From Stenotrophomonas maltophilia (lineage in GTDB: Bacteria > Pseudomonadota > Gammaproteobacteria > Xanthomonadales > Xanthomonadaceae): DNA of 64,000 nucleotides. The position numbers and the translations under genes are program-made. Under the pieces are notes generated by a model that made no database searches, was not told the DNA's origin, and was given only the letters and a program-made list of their open reading frames with translations. Each line of letters opens with the position of its first letter. The stretch's first letter is position 1. Of this stretch, positions 21,540 through 29,418 are shown piece by piece. The stretch is from NCBI RefSeq assembly GCF_002205165.1, contig NZ_NIVS01000056.1, positions 29,390 to 93,389 on the forward strand. Direction: 5' to 3'.

Positions 21540-22601
21540 TCAGCCAGCGACCTCGACCACATTGCCCTCGGCATCGCGCAGTTCGCTCGGCTCCACCACC
21601 ACCTGCAGCGCCGGCCAGCCCGGGATCGCATAGGTCCCGCGGCGTGGCATGACGGTGGCGACCAGCGCCTGTACGGTGGCCGGGGCCAGCTGGCAGTCCA
21701 GCGCTTCGTCTTCGACCACCAGCGCATTGACCGCGGCCGGCAACAGCGTGATCTGCCTATCGTTGCTCACCAGCGTCAACGGCTGCCCGAACAGCAACCG
21801 CGCCGGCAGCAGCGCGAGCAGCGATTCCACCTGGCGCGCGCCCAGCGTCAGGGTCAACTGCTGTCCGGCACCTTCGCCCCGCACCGACCAACCCAACTTC
21901 TCCAGGAACAGATAGGCCGTCTGCGAGCCTTCGCGTGCCGCGCCCTCGGCCACCGCAGCAGCGAGCGCGGGGTCGTCCAGCAACGAGCCACGCGCGATAT
22001 CGGTGATCCACAGCGGCATCTTCGGCAGCAGCGCCTCGAGCACGCCGGTGGTCGACCAACGCTTCACCGCATCCATCTCGTCATCGGTCAGCCCGATCAC
22101 CTGCAGGAACTCCAGCGAACCGTTGGGCGTCTCGCGCGGCGGCAGCTGCGGGTCGCGCATGAAGGCGATGTGCCGCAGCAGCGTATCGGTGTCGGCGGCG
22201 ATCGGCCCGCCTGCGTTGAGGTAGTGGCCCTGCTGGAACACCTTGCCGTTGGCGAACACGTAGCGCGCCAGGTTCTGCAGGAAGTTCATCGCCCACGCCG
22301 GCGGCTCGCTGCCCGCCGCGGCGGCAACCCGGAAGCTCAGCTCGAAGCCGTAGCCACTGGTGGCCGGATCATCGCTCTCCTTTTCATACAGTTCGGAGAA
22401 GCCGTAGCTGACGAAGTGCCAGTGCGGCAGCGGCGCATCGTTCCAGTACGCGCTGATGCCGTCCAGCGGATCCTCGCCACCGAGCAGCGAGCGCAGCACC
22501 GGGCCGTAATGCTGCGGCGCCTGCGTGGGATACACCGCCTTCAACGCGGCATCGATGGCATCCCACCCGGGTGCGCCGTCGTCCTCGATCTCATCCACCA
22601 T
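21540..22601 (-). CDS. Suppressor-of-fused (SUFU) domain protein
   Basis: The 353 aa product has the N-terminal SUFU signature: QHYGPVLRSLLGGEDPLDG, then LPHWHFVSYGFSELYEKE and TSGYGFELSFRV. The rest is an alternating alpha/beta region ending GNVVEVAG. The ATG at 22601 is preceded by GAGAG; a GTG six codons upstream is less likely. Bacterial SUFU proteins are listed among immunity proteins of polymorphic toxin systems, but this gene has the GC-rich codon use of the core genome and could have a housekeeping role. It lies just downstream of the RHS array on the same strand, 72 bases after the next gene. Confidence 0.85.
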   Translation of the reverse strand: MVDEIEDDGAPGWDAIDAALKAVYPTQAPQHYGPVLRSLLGGEDPLDGISAYWNDAPLPHWHFVSYGFSELYEKESDDPATSGYGFELSFRVAAAAGSEPPAWAMNFLQNLARYVFANGKVFQQGHYLNAGGPIAADTDTLLRHIAFMRDPQLPPRETPNGSLEFLQVIGLTDDEMDAVKRWSTTGVLEALLPKMPLWITDIARGSLLDDPALAAAVAEGAAREGSQTAYLFLEKLGWSVRGEGAGQQLTLTLGARQVESLLALLPARLLFGQPLTLVSNDRQITLLPAAVNALVVEDEALDCQLAPATVQALVATVMPRRGTYAIPGWPALQVVVEPSELRDAEGNVVEVAG

Positions 22602-22673
22602 CGCTACTCTCTCGCACACGAAACAGCACGCATTCTAAACAGCGTGCTGCCTGGCCGCCGTCGACGTACCGGC

Positions 22674-23168
22674 TCAGGCGATCACGGGCTCGCTCTGCAG
22701 CAGCGCGCGCGTCTCTTCCAGCCAGCGATTCGCCAGCGCCGGGCTTTTCGCCTTGCTGATCGCGGCGGCCATGTCCGGCCACAGTTTTTCCAGGCTGCCG
22801 GCATCGGTGCAACGTTCGACTTTCAACTGCATGAAGTAGCCCTTCAGACCGAGGTGCCTGCGCACCGATTCGCTCATCCAGTCGTACAGACGCTTGTAGA
22901 GCTCCGGATCCTGCTCGCGCCCGGCGGTCAGCGCCGCGACGACGACCGGTGCGGCACTGCCGCCGACGATCTCGATCAGGCCCATCGCCGAGAGCTGCGC
23001 CAGCGCATCGTCCGGCGCACGCAGGCCCGGCAACAGCGCGGTCAACGCGGTGTCATCGCGCTGACCATCGACCATCAGCAGAATGGACCGCAACGCCGGC
23101 GGCAGGCGCCGTGCACGATCCTCGATTTCCTGACGGCCAGCGGCCGTCTTGGCATGGATGTACGCCAT
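22674..23168 (-). CDS. Hypothetical protein with winged-helix-like N-terminus
   Basis: The 164 aa product has a pattern typical of a small winged-helix fold: RRLPPALRSILLMVDGQRDD, then ALLPGL and ALAQLSAMGLIEIVG (residues ~20-68). The rest is helical (LYKRLYDWMSESVRRHLG). No catalytic motif or membrane segment is visible. GGGGGA lies before the ATG. It is between the RHS array and the SUFU gene on the same strand. Its upstream region shares about 120 bases with a stretch at 27.43-27.55 kb inside the array. Function is unknown. Confidence 0.7.
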   Translation of the reverse strand: MAYIHAKTAAGRQEIEDRARRLPPALRSILLMVDGQRDDTALTALLPGLRAPDDALAQLSAMGLIEIVGGSAAPVVVAALTAGREQDPELYKRLYDWMSESVRRHLGLKGYFMQLKVERCTDAGSLEKLWPDMAAAISKAKSPALANRWLEETRALLQSEPVIA

Positions 23169-23195
23169 GTGCTCCCCCTTTCACGTGGTGCCGTG

Positions 23196-23315
23196 CTGCG
23201 CCGCTTCGACCCACGGCCGATACGCGTACGCCCCCTTGCGATTACTCGACGGACATCCCGGGGGCCGCCCTGGCCGTATCCCACGGCGCCGGCCCTTCCC
23301 CCCTCTGCGGGCAGG
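23196..23315. repeat. Copy 1 of a ~120 bp duplicated segment
   Basis: This stretch and 27430-27549 share an exact run ACGCCCCCTTGCGATTACTC plus at least one further base, and weaker similarity on both sides, including TCTGCGGGCA at the far end. By eye the similarity is roughly 70 percent. It lies directly upstream of the gene at 22674-23168 and at the 3' boundary of the RHS array. Confidence 0.6.
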
Positions 23316-23411
23316 CGTAGACGCCGATCGGTGGCTGCCATGGACCTCCGCCTGCCTCCTCAGACTAAAAACTCAAGAACAACGCGACATCACTCTTGAG
23401 CAGCAACACCA

Positions 23412-23921
23412 TTATTTCCCAAGGTCCTCCATGTCAAGAATCACGTCTCCGAACGTGCGCTTTGCTGGTGGACCAAGAGATCGCAGGGGCCGAACTACCA
23501 GCGGCGCGTGCACCTCACCCAAAAGAAGATCCTCTGTTGTTCCATCAGTTTGCCTAGCCATGAACTTTCCCACCAGCGAGACCCAGGAATAGGCATGCTG
23601 ATTGAATATCCTCTCTTGAGCTTCAATGGGACCTCGCAACTTGACAGCCACCTCTTCCTGGACTCCCGCCTCGAACAACTCCTTCGACGAATAAAGAACG
23701 AACGTCTCTCGCTCTACCGTCAGATACCCCTCTAATCGAACCACCCTTTCTTCGTAAGACGAAGGACTTGCCGCAAGTGATCGAAAACTCGCGCGACATG
23801 GCGTTTCGACTGTACTACCGCAATCCTGGTTTTCCCCGATGGGGGCGGCTCGCTGCTGACATCCCAGCAGTACGACTGCAAACAGCATGAGTCCCACACC
23901 CACGAACTTTTCCATGAACAT
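23412..23921 (-). CDS. Putative lipoprotein, paralogue of the one at 33960-34466
   Basis: The 169 aa product starts MFMEKFVGVGLMLF with GGAGGA 4-5 bases upstream of the ATG and has a lipobox VVLLGC (Cys21). The mature part contains CRASFRSLAASP, VRLEGYLTVERE, LRGPIEAQERIF and HAYSWVSLVGKF, ending DMEDLGK. The lipoprotein at 33960-34466 shares this pattern along its whole length, more than half of residues being identical by eye. It follows the first RHS fragment by 40 bases, so it may be the immunity protein of that module, acting in the periplasm. The family is unknown to me. Confidence 0.78.
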   Translation of the reverse strand: MFMEKFVGVGLMLFAVVLLGCQQRAAPIGENQDCGSTVETPCRASFRSLAASPSSYEERVVRLEGYLTVERETFVLYSSKELFEAGVQEEVAVKLRGPIEAQERIFNQHAYSWVSLVGKFMARQTDGTTEDLLLGEVHAPLVVRPLRSLGPPAKRTFGDVILDMEDLGK

Positions 23922-23961
23922 CGATTCCTCCAAGCTACGGGATCCCTGCAGAAGTACTCCC

Positions 23962-24597
23962 TTAGTCATCTGCGCGAGACGATGAGGATGCAGCGATATC
24001 GGAAATATGGATTGCGCCACCGTCACGATGCACTATCTCCGCACTGATCTCCCAGCCATGGTCTGCAGAGTATTTCTGACACACCTTACTGGTATACCCC
24101 ACTCCGGCCTTTGCGGCCCCCATGCCAGCGCCGTACAGCGTATACGCAGCTCGCCACCAGACAGTCAACTGGATCCACTGCGCGCGCCCGCCCGTCCCCT
24201 GATCCCATAAATACGCCAGTGCACCACCCTGGCTGTACAGGTAGTGCCGATTCTTGCCGCTGCCCGCATCGATCACCGAACTGCGGCGGCCGTCGCCGTC
24301 GTACCGGTAGCGCTCCAGCGAGGTTGCCACGCGCAGCCGGTTACCGAAGTCAAACTGGTAGCCCTGCCCGTTCTTGAGCGACAGGTTGCCCTGCACGTCG
24401 TAGCCCAGGCCGATGATGGCCGCACCGCCGGCGTTGCGCACGACGGTGAGGCGGTTGCTGCCGTCGTAGTCATAGCGGCGCTGACCTTTGCCCGGCTGGG
24501 TCCAAGTGCGCAGGTTGTCCAGCGCGTCGTGCGACCCCACCTTCCTCTTCGCCAAGCTTCGGTGGAAACTGGATTCTGATCCACCGGACGTAGGCAC
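23962..24597 (-). CDS. Degenerate RHS core fragment with short C-terminal tip (copy 1)
   Basis: An open frame of 211 codons from a GTG carries RHS repeat sequence (DALDNLRTWTQPG, RYDYDGSNRLTVVRNAGG, YQFDFGNRLRVATSLERY, DAGSGKNRHYLYSQGG). Compared with the other copies, about 40 codons including the YQHTDALGSPVAE block are deleted after IQL. The segment that follows is diverged (AAYTLYGAGMGAAKAGVGYT versus TAYTPYGASIGAAQDGVGYT), and the DPDGR junction is missing. The tip is about 40 residues (VCQKYSADHGWEISAE...). It lacks any N-terminal RHS shell or secretion region, so it is a displaced orphan, not a full toxin gene. Confidence 0.75.
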   Translation of the reverse strand: MPTSGGSESSFHRSLAKRKVGSHDALDNLRTWTQPGKGQRRYDYDGSNRLTVVRNAGGAAIIGLGYDVQGNLSLKNGQGYQFDFGNRLRVATSLERYRYDGDGRRSSVIDAGSGKNRHYLYSQGGALAYLWDQGTGGRAQWIQLTVWWRAAYTLYGAGMGAAKAGVGYTSKVCQKYSADHGWEISAEIVHRDGGAIHISDIAASSSSRADD

Positions 24598-25300
24598 GAA
24601 TCCCGACCATCGTCTCTAGTCGGATGACGATGCTTGCCACGCGCACGGATGTAGACCGGATCAAGGTAACCCGAGAAACCGCACGCCCTTCGGATTCTCG
24701 TGAGAGCAGATAGCGATAAAACGGCGACGGCGTCTCTTCCGAGCCCAGCGGCAGGCCGGTCAGTCGGAGGTCACTTCAATCAGTAGCCAGTCCAACTGGT
24801 CCAATGCGATCACATACTCGCCATCCTGCCTCTCAAGAAGCGCGTGAACGAACGGCGGCCCCTCTTTGTACCAAGCTCCCGACATGGATACGAACCTGTC
24901 CAAGGCGTAGCCCTGTCCATCTCCTGGGTAAGGTAACAGCTTACCTGACAAGCAGTCGACGACGTTGTCCCCCACCGGTTGGCATCTTATTTGATGCGTA
25001 GCCTTATCGCTCGGAAAAGAGAATCGGCTGCTTCCGCCATGCAGATCGGCGCCATTCCCATAGACAACAAGTCTGACCGGCTGTCCCGAAAACGGGATCG
25101 TCCCCTCGACAATCGCTTCCCAGGATGCCTGCGCCCAATCATCCAGAAGGCTGGGCTGGTTTGTTCCCACCTGAAGGCTGCTCACATCTGTCCAACCAGC
25201 GTTGAGCAGCTTGAGGAAAGCTCTTACCGAGACTTCTAATTCGTTCATTTTATCCCAGCATCCTTTAGGGCTTGTTCCTCTTGGTCATGCTTGTAGCCGC
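24190..25300. repeat. Copy A of a ~1.1 kb duplicated RHS/immunity segment
   Basis: This stretch matches 31830-32942 at well over 90 percent identity by eye. It covers the 3' end of a lost toxin, an immunity-like gene, about 160 bases of spacer and the start of an RHS core fragment. Sequence diverges beyond about 25300/32942 on the right. On the left both run on into RHS core. Confidence 0.8.
24760..25248 (-). CDS. Orphan immunity-like protein (intact copy)
   Basis: The 162 aa product begins MNELEVSVRAFLKLLNAGWTD and ends LDQLDWLLIEVTSD. It has no signal peptide and contains RLVVYGNGADLHGGSSRF and DRFVSMSGAWYKEGPPF. I do not recognise the family. Its ATG overlaps the TGA of an upstream reading-frame remnant (ATGA), the usual toxin-immunity arrangement. 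A second copy at 32403-32891 is broken by a TGA at codon 28, so this is the only intact copy. The spacer downstream, 24598-24759, shows no gene. Confidence 0.7.
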   Translation of the reverse strand: MNELEVSVRAFLKLLNAGWTDVSSLQVGTNQPSLLDDWAQASWEAIVEGTIPFSGQPVRLVVYGNGADLHGGSSRFSFPSDKATHQIRCQPVGDNVVDCLSGKLLPYPGDGQGYALDRFVSMSGAWYKEGPPFVHALLERQDGEYVIALDQLDWLLIEVTSD

Positions 25301-25400
25301 CAGCGCAGCGGTCAATCAGGATACGGTACAGAATAGAGTGGGGCAGAAGGCGGCGACAATCAGAGTCGGAACCCCGCAGACTGGGCTGCCCTGCCAATGA
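25245..25400 (-). pseudogene. 3' stub of a lost toxin (partner of 24760-25248)
   Basis: On the minus strand an open frame encodes LLPHSILYRILIDRCAGGYK followed by HDQEEQALKDAGIK and a TGA that overlaps the immunity ATG by one base (ATGA). No RHS core precedes it. The last 17 codons also exist at the 32.9 kb copy (GYKRHPAEQDLKNAGIK). I take it as the C-terminal end of a toxin whose remainder was lost. The left boundary is approximate. Confidence 0.5.
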
Positions 25401-25445
25401 TGCGATAGGCGCCAGCCGAATCGAGCTGCGGGATCACTGTCGCCG

Positions 25446-25952
25446 CTAGCTAGCGATCGTGAGTACATACTCCCCCCCGCCAGTTGCCACACAGGCAACA
25501 GACGCTGGAAACGGGAGTGGATGGGGTTTTCGAACATCCACCTTAACTTCCCACACCGAGCTATCCTGCTCTAAATCTTCTTGTGAGAGTTGCAATTCAA
25601 CAACTGATTTTCCGATAGAGATCAATAACGCCCCCCCAGCACCCAAATAGACGCCTTCAACATCCATCCCAATGAAAGAATATATATCCGCCAGAAACTT
25701 CGACCTACCATAAAAGAAGTCTTGCTCCGATATGCCAGTCAAACTATCGCCTGCGCGAACCTCAGCGGCACACGAAAAGACTACATCCACATACACTGAA
25801 GATTCCAGAGAATTCACACGCCTTATAAACCTAAGCGCCACTTCAATACTACTTACCCAGAACGAATCAAACTGCGCTTCCGCCAACATCTTCTTTAGCG
25901 CATCACTTGCCGAATCCGGGTCCGCCCAAGCCACCTCAGTCAATCCACCCAT
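25446..25952 (-). CDS. Putative immunity protein for the adjacent RHS tip (copy 2)
   Basis: The 168 aa acidic product begins MGGLTEVAWADPDSASDALK and contains SVYVDVVFSC and FIGMDVEGVYLGAGGAL. It has no signal peptide, so it acts in the cytoplasm. The ATG lies 2 bases after the toxin TAA. That spacing, and the lower GC than the flanking chromosome, fit a toxin-immunity pair. The family is unrecognised. Confidence 0.7.
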   Translation of the reverse strand: MGGLTEVAWADPDSASDALKKMLAEAQFDSFWVSSIEVALRFIRRVNSLESSVYVDVVFSCAAEVRAGDSLTGISEQDFFYGRSKFLADIYSFIGMDVEGVYLGAGGALLISIGKSVVELQLSQEDLEQDSSVWEVKVDVRKPHPLPFPASVACVATGGGEYVLTIAS

Positions 25953-25954
25953 TA

Positions 25955-27016
25955 TTATTTCTTCCTATAGAAAATGTGACTACCCGTACGCTGCTCAGCC
26001 CTTGGGATATTTCCAAAATTCCTACCATTCTCTGGATTTACAGGCTGACGGGGATGACCTTCGCGCGTTACTGACACTCTTGGCTCATGTTTGGGCCCAC
26101 CATCCATAACTCGCACATCCATCTTCATGGATGGAACATTATGAAGAGTACCCGACTCGGTCCCTGAGTCGTTGGATATCTTCACACCCTTGTATCCCGC
26201 GCCCTCCAGGGCTGACCTGGTGTCGGCCGGACTATTTCCGACTCTTACCCCTCCAACGGTAGGACCTCCAATCTCCGACCCCATCGCTCTCGTGAAGGGC
26301 GCCGCGATTGATCTGATGATGCCTGGCAAAGTGAAGCCACCTAAAGCCACAGTTGCAAGAGCCGTCCCATTGTAGTGAAAGGCATCATCTCCGAGCTCAT
26401 TCCCGAATCCTGGATTCCCCATTTGATCAACGTTCGAGAACCACTCTTCATCACGGCCGTCAGGGTCGGTAAATTTATATGGGTTACCTAATACATAAGA
26501 GTATCGGTTGAATTTTCCGCCAGCCTTTAAGTCCACGGCTACCGGATCCACCGACAAGAACACCCCCACCGTCGGATCCATATACCGCTGCTGCATGTAC
26601 GTCAGCCCGGTACTGCCATCCATCACGTGCCCGGTATACCCCACCCCGTCCTGTGCGGCACCGATGCTCGCGCCATACGGCGTGTACGCCGTCCGCAGCA
26701 CCACCGCCGCCTGCTCATTGGTCTCTGCCACCGGGCTACCCAGTGCATCGGTGTGCTGGTAGCGCACACTGACTGCCCCACTGCCAGCAACCTTGCGCGC
26801 TGCCACCAGGCTGCCCGCCAGCTGGATGTACTGGGTGCGCTCACCCGTCCCCTGATCCCATAGATATGCCAGTGCACCACCCTGGCTGTACAGGTAGTGC
26901 CGGTGCTTGCCGCTGCCCGCATCGATCACCGAACTGCGGCGGCCGTGGCCGTCGTACCGGTAGCGCTCCAGCGAGGTTGCCGCGCGCAGCCGGTTGCCGA
27001 AGTCGAACTGGAACAA
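25955..27016 (-). CDS. Orphan RHS core fragment with C-terminal toxin tip (copy 2)
   Basis: The 353-codon frame starts abruptly inside the RHS core (QFDFGNRLRAATSLERY); the codon at 27016 is TTG and is probably not a real start. The core runs through YLYSQGGALAYLWDQGTG, YQHTDALGSPVAETNEQAA, MQQRYMDPTVGVFLSVDP and ends at DPDGRDE. The tip is about 165 aa with a hydrophobic patch, then TLHNVPSMKMDVRVMDGG, EPRVSVTREG, and AEQRTGSHIFYRKK. The tail is basic with several His and Arg residues, consistent with a nuclease-type toxin, but I cannot assign a family. Without an N-terminus it would need recombination onto a full rhs gene to be delivered. Confidence 0.78.
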   Translation of the reverse strand: MFQFDFGNRLRAATSLERYRYDGHGRRSSVIDAGSGKHRHYLYSQGGALAYLWDQGTGERTQYIQLAGSLVAARKVAGSGAVSVRYQHTDALGSPVAETNEQAAVVLRTAYTPYGASIGAAQDGVGYTGHVMDGSTGLTYMQQRYMDPTVGVFLSVDPVAVDLKAGGKFNRYSYVLGNPYKFTDPDGRDEEWFSNVDQMGNPGFGNELGDDAFHYNGTALATVALGGFTLPGIIRSIAAPFTRAMGSEIGGPTVGGVRVGNSPADTRSALEGAGYKGVKISNDSGTESGTLHNVPSMKMDVRVMDGGPKHEPRVSVTREGHPRQPVNPENGRNFGNIPRAEQRTGSHIFYRKK

Positions 27017-27017
27017 C

Positions 27018-27278
27018 CAATCGCTTTTCTGGGCACCCCTTTAGTTCAGCATCCAGTGTCACCACCTGAAATGCCTGTTTTAGCGCAAAACAAAGCTCAT
27101 TGGTTTGAACTTCAATCGGTGCCTCAGCAACCTTGCGCCAGAAATCACCCAGTGGCAAAGAGGGGGCGTGCGACAACGTTTCAATTGAGCGCAAAATCCA
27201 GACGTCGCAATTGGAGGCTGCAACTCCTCCAATAATTTTCACCACAGCCGCGCCGGTCACAGATTGATCATTGTTCAC
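27018..27278 (-). pseudogene. Truncated immunity-like gene fused to the RHS fragment
   Basis: A GTG start with AAGGGAG 4 bases upstream opens MNNDQSVTGAAVVKIIGG. The frame continues for about 85 codons (SNCDVWILRSIETLSHAP, IEVQTNELCFALKQAF) until it runs out of frame into the RHS core near 27018. The good ribosome site and abrupt junction show a small gene cut by recombination. It was probably the immunity gene of the toxin stub just upstream, which overlaps its GTG. Confidence 0.6.
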
Positions 27279-27445
27279 AAAACTCCCTTAACTGCCATCG
27301 ATTGGTTGTGTAGGCCCTCTACCGGGAGTTCCTCCAGTGGAGTTCGGCTGATAGCGGTGTTGATGAGGATTCGGATGGGTGCCAGGGCGTCCATGATCTG
27401 TGGTGCCCCCGCTTCATGTAGCTCCGCGCACTGTGCCGCCTTCGA
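27275..27445 (-). pseudogene. 3' stub of a lost toxin
   Basis: On the minus strand a 56-codon open frame (SKAAQCAELHEAGAPQIMDA...RILINTAISRTPLEELPVEG) ends in a TGA overlapping the GTG start of the truncated immunity gene (GTGA). An in-frame TAG precedes it. It is read as the end of a displaced toxin because of the start-stop overlap. The family is unknown. Confidence 0.45.
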
Positions 27446-27549
27446 CTAAGTACCGACACGCGGACGCCCCCTTGCGATTACTCGAAAGACATCACAGGTA
27501 GTCCCTGCCGTACACCCCGGGCTGGCACCTTCCCCTCTGCGGGCAATCA
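27430..27549. repeat. Copy 2 of a ~120 bp duplicated segment
   Basis: This is the partner of 23196-23315, sharing an exact run of about 22 bases and looser similarity around it. It occupies most of the 352-base gap between the truncated gene at 27278 and the TPR-like immunity gene ending at 27631. The remaining part of that gap (27550-27630) shows nothing recognisable. Confidence 0.6.
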
Positions 27550-27630
27550 CGTCGGGAGCTTACTCTAGGGCGGCGGCGCATGAGGATGCGGCGCAGCATT
27601 AGTGGACAGCACGTATGGGGAGGCAGCAGG

Positions 27631-28203
27631 CTAGAACTGGTAGCGAGCACGAGCACCGATCGCCAGCGCTATCAGTGGACCAGCGATTATCCGCAACGCA
27701 TCCACCAACGCCGCTCGCACAGGCTGCCCCATCTTCCGCGACATCCTCGAATAGCCAAAGAAGCCGGAAAAACGTCCTTTCAGCGCCGCTCTGAGGTAGT
27801 AAGACTTAGCCTTCGATGCGTCCATTGGCACGCTTTCCTCAAAGTACTGCGCAAACCCCAACAGAACCTCAGGAGTCAATTCATGATCCGCAGCGATCTG
27901 GAGAAACCGAAGTGACTCTGCGTACGCGCGCCGCTTGAGAGATACCCGCGCAAGACTCGTGAAAGTGATGGAATTTGGTGCGATCAACGATGCGCGCCTA
28001 TAGCTATCCAGAGCTTTATCAAGATCAACGCAGAGATCCGGTCCGCCCTCCTCAAATATCATCCCTCGGCACATGTAGCCGTCCAATCGATGCCTCTCAT
28101 CCATCGAACTGGTCAGTGAGTCAGCCAAGCGCAGCGCCTGGTGCGCTTGCCCATGCTCCAAAAGCTGGACTGCCTGTTTAAAATCCGCATGCACATTCTT
28201 CAT
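27631..28203 (-). CDS. Putative immunity protein with TPR/Sel1-like repeats
   Basis: The 190 aa product is all-helical with TPR-like units: FKQAVQLLEHGQAHQALRLA near the N-terminus, LDKALDSYRRASLIAPNSIT, RRAYAESLRFLQIAADHE and SKAKSYYLRAALKGRF. The C-terminus has a hydrophobic helix (IIAGPLIALAIGARARY). The ATG at 28203 overlaps the stop codon of RHS copy 3 by four bases (ATGA), arguing for a toxin-immunity pair. TPR-like helical proteins are known as immunity proteins in other polymorphic toxin systems; the pairing here is inferred from position. Confidence 0.72.
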   Translation of the reverse strand: MKNVHADFKQAVQLLEHGQAHQALRLADSLTSSMDERHRLDGYMCRGMIFEEGGPDLCVDLDKALDSYRRASLIAPNSITFTSLARVSLKRRAYAESLRFLQIAADHELTPEVLLGFAQYFEESVPMDASKAKSYYLRAALKGRFSGFFGYSRMSRKMGQPVRAALVDALRIIAGPLIALAIGARARYQF

Positions 28204-29249
28204 GGATTCGGAATCTCCCGCATCTTCGCCTTAGTTTCCCGCATCGCACCATCCTTTACTTGCTGTATTCTCTCCTGTTGCTGAATGCGCTGCATGCTTG
28301 GTCTTTCGCCATTGCATAGGCCGATGCCAACGCAGGCATAATACAGGGTTTCCCTGGCCGCCTTGGACTTCTGCAGCGCGCTCCCCGTGCCTAATGCCGT
28401 CTCCCAGAGGACAGGTGTCGCACTTGCGGAAAGGGCAGCAGCAGAGGGAGCTGCAGTGACTGTTACCGCAGGCAGAGTTACTGTTCTGGTCAACTCACCA
28501 GCTCGAACTGCTTGGTCAATTGAAGTGTCGCGGCGCAGCGCCTCCACGGTCGTCAATTTGAAGAAACTCGGCTGCGGCCCTAGCACCGGCTTGGGCGCAC
28601 TTACTGTCACCGTCGGAAGGGTTTTTGGGAGAGGTGCTGGTTTCGGCATATTTGAATCCACCGCTTCGCGACCATCAGGGTCTACATAACCGTGAGGACT
28701 ACGATCCGCGTACCAATATCTATGGAAAGCACCTATAGGGCTCTGGAGTGTTGATACCGGGTCAATCGACAAGAACTGACCGAGACCCGAATCGTAGTAC
28801 CGCTGCTGCATATACGTCAGCCCGGTACTGCCATCCATCACGTGCCCGGTATACCCCACCCCGTCCTGTGCGGCACCGATGCTCGCGCCATACGGCGTGT
28901 ACGCCGTCCGCAGCACCACCGCCGCCTGCTCATTGGTCTCTGCCACCGGGCTGCCCAGCGCATCGGTGTGCTGGTAGCGCACATTGACTGCCCCACTGCC
29001 AGCAACCTTGCGCGCTGCCACCAGACTGCCCGCCAGCTGGATGTACTGGGTGCGCTCGCCCGTCCCCTGATCCCATAGATATGCCAGTGCACCACCCTGG
29101 CTGTACAGGTAATGCCGGTTCTTGCCGCTGCCCGCATCGATCACCGAGCTGCGCCGGCCGTGGCCGTCGTATCGATAGCGCTCCAGGCTGGTCGCCTGCC
29201 GCAGCCGGTTGCCGAAGTCGAACTGGTAGCCCTGCCCGTTCTTGATCGA
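28200..29249 (-). CDS. Orphan RHS core fragment with C-terminal tip (copy 3)
   Basis: RHS homology begins at about 29249 (KNGQGYQFDFGNRLRQATSL) without a start codon; the first GTG within it is at 29144. The core is nearly identical to copies 2 and 4 through MQQRYYDSGLGQFLSIDP and ends YVDPDGRE. The tip of about 160 aa has two Pro/Thr/Val blocks (LPTVTVSAPKP, TLPAVTVTAAP), then YYACVGIGLCNGERPSMQ and a basic helical end (KDGAMRETKAKMREIPNP). The toxin activity is not recognisable. Upstream of 29249 the sequence is unrelated, so this is a displaced 3' module. Confidence 0.75.
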   Translation of the reverse strand, partial: SIKNGQGYQFDFGNRLRQATSLERYRYDGHGRRSSVIDAGSGKNRHYLYSQGGALAYLWDQGTGERTQYIQLAGSLVAARKVAGSGAVNVRYQHTDALGSPVAETNEQAAVVLRTAYTPYGASIGAAQDGVGYTGHVMDGSTGLTYMQQRYYDSGLGQFLSIDPVSTLQSPIGAFHRYWYADRSPHGYVDPDGREAVDSNMPKPAPLPKTLPTVTVSAPKPVLGPQPSFFKLTTVEALRRDTSIDQAVRAGELTRTVTLPAVTVTAAPSAAALSASATPVLWETALGTGSALQKSKAARETLYYACVGIGLCNGERPSMQRIQQQERIQQVKDGAMRETKAKMREIPNP

Positions 29250-29340
29250 AACGCCAAGCAGAAGATGTTAAGCGAGGTGCTGGACTCGTTTTTTAGAACA
29301 GACTGGACGCTAGCAAAGCGATTGCAACCCTCACAAACGC

Positions 29341-29360
29341 AAAGCCCGCTGATGCGGGCC
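29341..29360 (-). terminator. Possible terminator of the DUF4262 gene
   Basis: GCCCGCATCAGCGGGC at 29344-29359 forms a 6 bp stem on the minus strand, followed by TTTGCGTTT. It lies about 60 bases beyond the DUF4262 stop. The T-run is interrupted, so the call is moderate. Confidence 0.45.
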
Positions 29361-29418
29361 TTGTGGCTCATCGACTCCGGAGCCCCACCCATTAGCTGGA
29401 CGTCTCTAGTTCGAGCTC

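Noticed and set aside
24598..24759. Possible transposase-like frame in the spacer shared by both duplicated segments
   Set aside because: Short frames exist on both strands but none shows a transposase motif, and no terminal inverted repeats were seen.
29250..29418. Possible tRNA or attachment site around the GCCCGC...GCGGGC stem
   Set aside because: No cloverleaf or CCA end can be drawn; the stem is better explained as a weak terminator.
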